Origin: Lachnospira pectinoschiza
GTDB lineage: Bacteria > Bacillota > Clostridia > Lachnospirales > Lachnospiraceae
Assembly: GCF_900103815.1 (NCBI RefSeq)
Contig: NZ_FNHZ01000002.1
Coordinates: forward strand, 124,001 to 188,000
DNA: 64,000 nucleotides
Direction of reading: 5' to 3'
In this document: positions 60,197 through 64,000 of the stretch, in pieces
How the letters are laid out: every line of letters begins with the position of its first letter
How positions within the stretch are numbered: position 1 is the first letter of the stretch
Notes under the pieces: model-generated
Told to the model about the DNA's origin: nothing
Database searches by the model: none
The model's input: only the letters and a program-made list of their open reading frames with translations
Program-made: the position numbers and the translations under genes

Positions 60197-61210
60197 TTAG
60201 TCATTAGCTGTTGGCATATTCTCTAATGACTTTACAATCTTATCATTAATATTCATTTTTGTAAACTTAACACACTGAAGAATTGAGTTCCTAATTTCAG
60301 TAGATTTAGCGTTTCCGTGAGTCTTAACAACTAGACCATTTAAGCCTACTAAAGGTGCTCCTCCGTACTGGCTAGCATCCATAGTTTTTAACTCTTCCTT
60401 AAGCTTATTCTTAATTAAGAGTGCACCAATCTTAGTCTTAAGACTAGACATTAAAACTCCCTTAATCTTCTTAATTAAGCCACCGCCAAGACCTTCATAG
60501 AGCTTTAAGATTACATTACCTACAAAGGCATCACAGACTACTACATCTGCTCCACCATTAGGAATTTCTCTAGCTTCAATACTTCCAATAAAGTTAATGT
60601 CATCGCAAGCCTTAAGAAGTGGGAATGTTTCCTTAACTAACTGGTTACCTTTCTCTTCCTCTAAACCTACGTTAACAATAGCTACTCTAGGATTCTTAAC
60701 ACCTACTACATTCTCCATGTAAATAGAGCCCATCTTAGCCCACTGAACAAGGAAATCCGGTCTAGAATCTACGTTAGCACCTGCATCTGCAAGTAAGAAA
60801 ACACCATTCATAGTTGGTACAAGTGGTGACATAGGAGGTCTTTGAACACCCTTTAATCTACCAACAATAGTCTGTCCACCAACAAGAATAGCACCTGAAC
60901 TACCAGCTGAAACAAAAGCGTCAGCCTTCTTTTCCTTAACCATATATAAGGCCTTAACTAAAGAAGAATCCTTCTTTCTTCTAACGGCCATAACAGGTGG
61001 TTCACCTGTTTCAATAACTTCACTAGCAGCTACTACTTCAAGCTGATCCTTGTTATATTTATAATTTGCAAGCTCCTTATTAATAACATCCTCTAGTCCA
61101 ACTAGATATACAAATGTGTCGCTATCGGCATTAATTGCTTCTATAGCTCCCTTTACTGTTTCCTTTGGAGCATTATCTCCACCCATAGCATCTAAAGCGA
61201 CTTTAATCAT
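60197..61210 (-). CDS. plsX: Phosphate acyltransferase PlsX
   Basis: PlsX turns acyl-ACP into acyl phosphate, the donor for PlsY (encoded at 33849). The 337-residue product begins with the family signature A-L-D-A-M-G-G-D-N-A-P and contains F-V-S-A-G-S-S-G-A and D-A-G-A-N-V. A possible promoter (TTGAAA, 17 nt, TACTTT) lies within the 80 nt before the start. I saw no FapR-type operator. rpmF lies upstream beyond a terminator. Confidence 0.97.
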   Translation of the reverse strand: MIKVALDAMGGDNAPKETVKGAIEAINADSDTFVYLVGLEDVINKELANYKYNKDQLEVVAASEVIETGEPPVMAVRRKKDSSLVKALYMVKEKKADAFVSAGSSGAILVGGQTIVGRLKGVQRPPMSPLVPTMNGVFLLADAGANVDSRPDFLVQWAKMGSIYMENVVGVKNPRVAIVNVGLEEEKGNQLVKETFPLLKACDDINFIGSIEAREIPNGGADVVVCDAFVGNVILKLYEGLGGGLIKKIKGVLMSSLKTKIGALLIKNKLKEELKTMDASQYGGAPLVGLNGLVVKTHGNAKSTEIRNSILQCVKFTKMNINDKIVKSLENMPTAND

Positions 61211-61295
61211 ATTCTCCTCCGAATTAATTTTTTAAACTTTATTAAAAGTACCACGAAAACGCGCATTTTTCAAGTCTTTTAGAGTTTTTTAACAA

Positions 61296-61326
61296 ATAAA
61301 AAAAGAGCCCTATAAAAGGACTCTTT
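61296..61326 (-). terminator. Terminator after rpmF
   Basis: A 9-bp AAAGAG-CC/GG-CTCTTT stem with one mismatch (61318-61326/61302-61310) is followed on the minus strand by at least seven T residues. Confidence 0.82.
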
Positions 61327-61346
61327 ATAAAAATTAAGCTCTAGAA

Positions 61347-61529
61347 TTAAGCTTCAACTTCGATAATCTGCTTCTTGTTGTAAGAACCACAAGCCTTGCA
61401 AACTCTATGAGGGAGCATTAAAGCACCACACTTTGAACACTTAACAAGATTAGGAGCGCTCATCTTCCAATTAGCTCTTCTCTTATCTCTTCTAGCCTTA
61501 GATGATTTATTCTTTGGACAAATTGACAT
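61347..61529 (-). CDS. rpmF: 50S ribosomal protein L32
   Basis: The 60-residue protein begins M-S-I-C-P-K-N-K-S-S-K-A-R-R-D-K-R-R-A and has the zinc-ribbon cysteines C-S-K-C-G and C-K-A-C-G, i.e. the zinc-binding form. I chose ATG 61529 on the AAGGAGG site upstream; a frame from 61553 would include that site. It follows the DUF177 gene by 4 nt, a conserved pair. Confidence 0.96.
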   Translation of the reverse strand: MSICPKNKSSKARRDKRRANWKMSAPNLVKCSKCGALMLPHRVCKACGSYNKKQIIEVEA

Positions 61530-61533
61530 ACTA

Positions 61534-62058
61534 TTACACCTCCTTAAACTCATTTAAAATATCTTTGAAAACAGACATTCTTGGATCCAGAACTTCGCGG
61601 TCACACCCGCATTCCTTAATATTAAGATTAGTACCACATTTTAAGCATAAGCCCTTGCAGTCTTCCTTACATAAAGTCTTGCCTGGCATGGAAACAAGCA
61701 ATTCGCTAAATAATAACTTATCCGCGTCGAGGTTGTATCCATCAATGTAGTCTTTTTCTATCTGAGTCTCTTCTTCCGAAGCGTCATCAGCAAAATCAAC
61801 TATCTCATCAATAACTAAATCTACCTTAGTATCAACAGCTGTTAAACATCTGTCACAAGGAATTGATAAAGTTACATCTGTTACTGCCTTAATAGAAATC
61901 TTGTTAGTTCCTATCTTGTTAATAGTAACATCAAATGGTGCCTTCTTAACTATTGGATAGTCAAATAGACCATTATTAAATGTATCCGCTTCAAGGGAAA
62001 CATTCTTAGTTAAATCTTGAGATGAACCGGATAAAAGTTCTCTTAAATCAATTAGCAT
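61534..62058 (-). CDS. DUF177 (YceD) family protein
   Basis: YceD/DUF177 proteins are linked with rpmF in most bacteria and with 23S rRNA metabolism in plants and E. coli, but the biochemical role is unclear. The 174-residue product has the conserved C-D-R-C motif (about 92-95) and a C-terminal zinc-type cluster C-K-E-D-C-K-G-L-C-L-K-C-G ending with C-G-C-D-R. It is the first gene of the unit with rpmF and has a near-consensus promoter. Confidence 0.92.
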   Translation of the reverse strand: MLIDLRELLSGSSQDLTKNVSLEADTFNNGLFDYPIVKKAPFDVTINKIGTNKISIKAVTDVTLSIPCDRCLTAVDTKVDLVIDEIVDFADDASEEETQIEKDYIDGYNLDADKLLFSELLVSMPGKTLCKEDCKGLCLKCGTNLNIKECGCDREVLDPRMSVFKDILNEFKEV

Positions 62059-62153
62059 ACATAATCTCCTATCGAAACCTTTAATACTTAGTTACGACCC
62101 GATCCTATATACTAGGCGTGAAGGGAAATAACTTGCCTTTTCACACTTTGTCA

Positions 62154-62182
62154 ATTATACGCACATGTTTTGTTTTTGTCAA
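62154..62182 (-). promoter_or_regulatory. Promoter of the DUF177-rpmF unit
   Basis: On the minus strand a perfect TTGACA (62177-62182), a 17-nt spacer and a perfect TATAAT (62154-62159). The transcript would carry a leader of about 90 nt in which I see no known riboswitch. Confidence 0.9.
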
Positions 62183-62190
62183 CAACATTT

Positions 62191-62219
62191 TCTAAAATGT
62201 AAAGTAAAATTACTTTACA
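62191..62219 (-). terminator. Hairpin after ackA
   Basis: A 9-bp perfect stem (62198-62206/62211-62219, TGTAAAGTA/TACTTTACA) is followed on the minus strand by TTTTAGA. The T-tract is short, so this is a modest terminator before the DUF177 promoter. Confidence 0.6.
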
Positions 62220-62246
62220 GCTTAAAATTTAATAGTTATAAGACAA

Positions 62247-63443
62247 TTACTTAACTAATGCTAATGTATCTCTAGCGATTGCTAATTCTTCGTTAGTAGG
62301 TAATACTACTACCTTAACCTTAGAATCTGCTGTAGAAATCATCTTTGTTTCGCCAACTGCTGCTTCGTTAGCTGCATCATCAACTTCAATACCTAAGTAG
62401 TTGAAGTAGCTTAAGATCATCTTACGGATTCTAGCGTTGTTCTCACCAACACCAGCTGTAAATGCGATAGCATCTACACCGTTCATAGCTGCTACATAAG
62501 AACCGATGTACTTAGCAACTCTGTAAGCATAAGCATCTAATGTATCCTTAGCAATCTGGTTACCCTTATCAACTTCTGCGATTAAGTCACGGAAATCTGA
62601 AGAGATACCTGACATACCTAAGATACCAGACTTCTTATTAAGAACGTTTAACATCTCAGAGATTGTCATATTCTCATGGTTGCAAAGGTATTCAAGGATA
62701 GCTGGATCAAGATCACCAGAACGTGTACCCATGATTAAACCTTCAAGTGGAGTAAGACCCATTGAAGTATCAACACACTTACCACCGATTGATGCAGAGA
62801 TTGAAGCACCGTTACCTAAGTGGCAAACGATAACCTTAGCGTTGTCCTTATTGAGGCCTGCAAACTTAATTGTTTCACCAGAAACGAACATATGAGATGT
62901 TCCGTGGAAACCGTATCTTCTTACATGATACTTCTCATAGTATTCTCTTGGAATAGCGTAAAGGTAAGCCTTTGGCTCCATTGTTCCACCAAATGCTGTA
63001 TCCCAAACTGCGATATTCTTCTTACCAGGCATAGCAGCTTCAACAGCTTCGATACCGATTAAGTTAGCTGGGTTATGAAGAGGTCCTAAATCGAAGCACT
63101 CCTTAATAACTCTCTTAACATCTTCAGTTACAAGGCAAGACTCCTTGTAAGCTTCACCAGCGTGAAGTACTCTATGACCTACAGCGCCGATTTCGTCTGT
63201 TGACTTAATTACACCGTGTTCTGGATCTACTAAAGCGTCAAGAACTAACTTAACAGCGATGTTATGATCCTTCATAGGTGTTTCTACTACATACTTATCC
63301 TTACCTGTTGGCTTATGTGTAAGGATTGAACCTTCGATACCAATTCTTTCAACAAGACCCTTAGCGATAACGCTTTCGTCGTCCATGTTGATTAACTGAT
63401 ACTTAAGTGATGAACTACCACAGTTTAAAACTAAAATATTCAT
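62247..63443 (-). CDS. ackA: Acetate kinase
   Basis: AckA makes ATP and acetate from acetyl phosphate. The 398-residue protein begins with the family signature M-N-I-L-V-L-N-C-G-S-S-S-L-K and has R-Y-G-F-H-G-T-S-H and L-G-N-G-A-S-I motifs. It lies downstream of pta, from which it is separated by about 130 nt with a hairpin. Confidence 0.98.
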   Translation of the reverse strand: MNILVLNCGSSSLKYQLINMDDESVIAKGLVERIGIEGSILTHKPTGKDKYVVETPMKDHNIAVKLVLDALVDPEHGVIKSTDEIGAVGHRVLHAGEAYKESCLVTEDVKRVIKECFDLGPLHNPANLIGIEAVEAAMPGKKNIAVWDTAFGGTMEPKAYLYAIPREYYEKYHVRRYGFHGTSHMFVSGETIKFAGLNKDNAKVIVCHLGNGASISASIGGKCVDTSMGLTPLEGLIMGTRSGDLDPAILEYLCNHENMTISEMLNVLNKKSGILGMSGISSDFRDLIAEVDKGNQIAKDTLDAYAYRVAKYIGSYVAAMNGVDAIAFTAGVGENNARIRKMILSYFNYLGIEVDDAANEAAVGETKMISTADSKVKVVVLPTNEELAIARDTLALVK

Positions 63444-63480
63444 TGATAATCTCCTTGTTTAAAAAATTATTTATAACTTA

Positions 63481-63526
63481 ACTAATCACCGGAGGCAATG
63501 TAAAACTCCCGGTGATCAGTTTTTAT
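63481..63526 (+). terminator. Plus-facing hairpin between pta and ackA
   Basis: A stem of about 12-14 bp (around 63481-63494/63506-63520) is followed by TTTTT on the plus strand, although both flanking genes are on the minus strand. As a terminator it would stop antisense transcription; in the pta-ackA mRNA it would be a plain intercistronic hairpin. Confidence 0.6.
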
Positions 63527-63575
63527 TAAGTAATATCTTAAAAATCTAGTTAATTAAAATAAGACTAAATCTAGA

Positions 63576-64000
<425 letters not shown>

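Overview
The window reads as a piece of the core chromosome of a low-GC, Gram-positive Clostridia-type bacterium, most likely Lachnospiraceae. That placement is an inference from gene content and order: a minCDE-rodA-mgsA block, an rplU-prp-rpmA-obgE block, an acpP-rnc-smc-ftsY-ylxM-ffh-rpsP-khpA block, AGGAGG-type ribosome binding sites, and AT-rich promoters with TTGACA/TATAAT boxes. I see no rRNA, tRNA, CRISPR array, insertion sequence or prophage. Both edges cut a gene: a class B penicillin-binding protein at the left and phosphotransacetylase at the right.

Layout. 1-5832 (+): cell shape and division (PBP2-like, MinC, MinD, MinE, RodA), then methylglyoxal synthase. From about 5992 almost everything is on the minus strand. 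5992-9999: a Xer-type recombinase, a DEAD-box helicase, and a divergent SOS pair (a YneA-like LysM division inhibitor and LexA) sharing a cluster of LexA boxes. 10118-14521: rsfS, yqeK, nadD, yhbY, obgE, rpmA, prp, rplU, with a probable L21 leader. 14653-17896: a family GH4 glycosidase, a PAP2 phosphatase and an RNase E/G. 18112-23139: a compact his operon (hisZ, hisG, hisD, hisB and a hisA-hisI fusion). 23356-30194: a lipoprotein, RecU, two pseudouridine synthases, an RsmF-type methyltransferase, a coiled-coil protein, CoaD and RsmD. 30218-35842: a large MalT/LuxR-type regulator, GpsA, PlsY, Der. 35978-42961: an exported membrane protein, PgeF, YraN, the FlhB-like/FliK-like pair known as YlqH/YlqG in Bacillus, RNase HII, RbgA and signal peptidase. 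43084-49348: rplS, rimM, an SbcD/SbcC-like pair, khpA, rpsP, ffh, ylxM. 49445-54355: an AI-2E-family permease, a beta-helix carbohydrate-binding lipoprotein and threonine dehydratase. 54452-64000: ftsY, smc, rnc, acpP, plsX, rpmF, a DUF177 protein, ackA, pta.

Functionally the window is dominated by ribosome assembly and maturation, envelope and lipid synthesis, protein targeting, and chromosome and DNA maintenance. Histidine synthesis and acetate formation (pta-ackA) are the main metabolic units. A GH4 uronidase-type enzyme and a pectin-binding-type lipoprotein hint at plant polysaccharide use.

The least ordinary material lies between the genes. There is a 160-nt multi-hairpin element in two nearly identical copies, both in the same orientation relative to transcription (5165-5327 and 28276-28436). 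Two other large structured intergenic elements are a nested three-hairpin region (17989-18116) and a 197-nt giant cruciform wrapped around a bidirectional terminator (36836-37032). Other points of interest are a membrane-anchored mini-SbcC/SbcD pair sitting where khpA and rimM are normally adjacent, with trmD missing from its usual slot; a hisA-hisI gene fusion; a palindrome over the promoter and ribosome binding site of the RNase E/G gene; and a hairpin that would shorten an over-long ribosome-binding-site spacer in front of yhbY.
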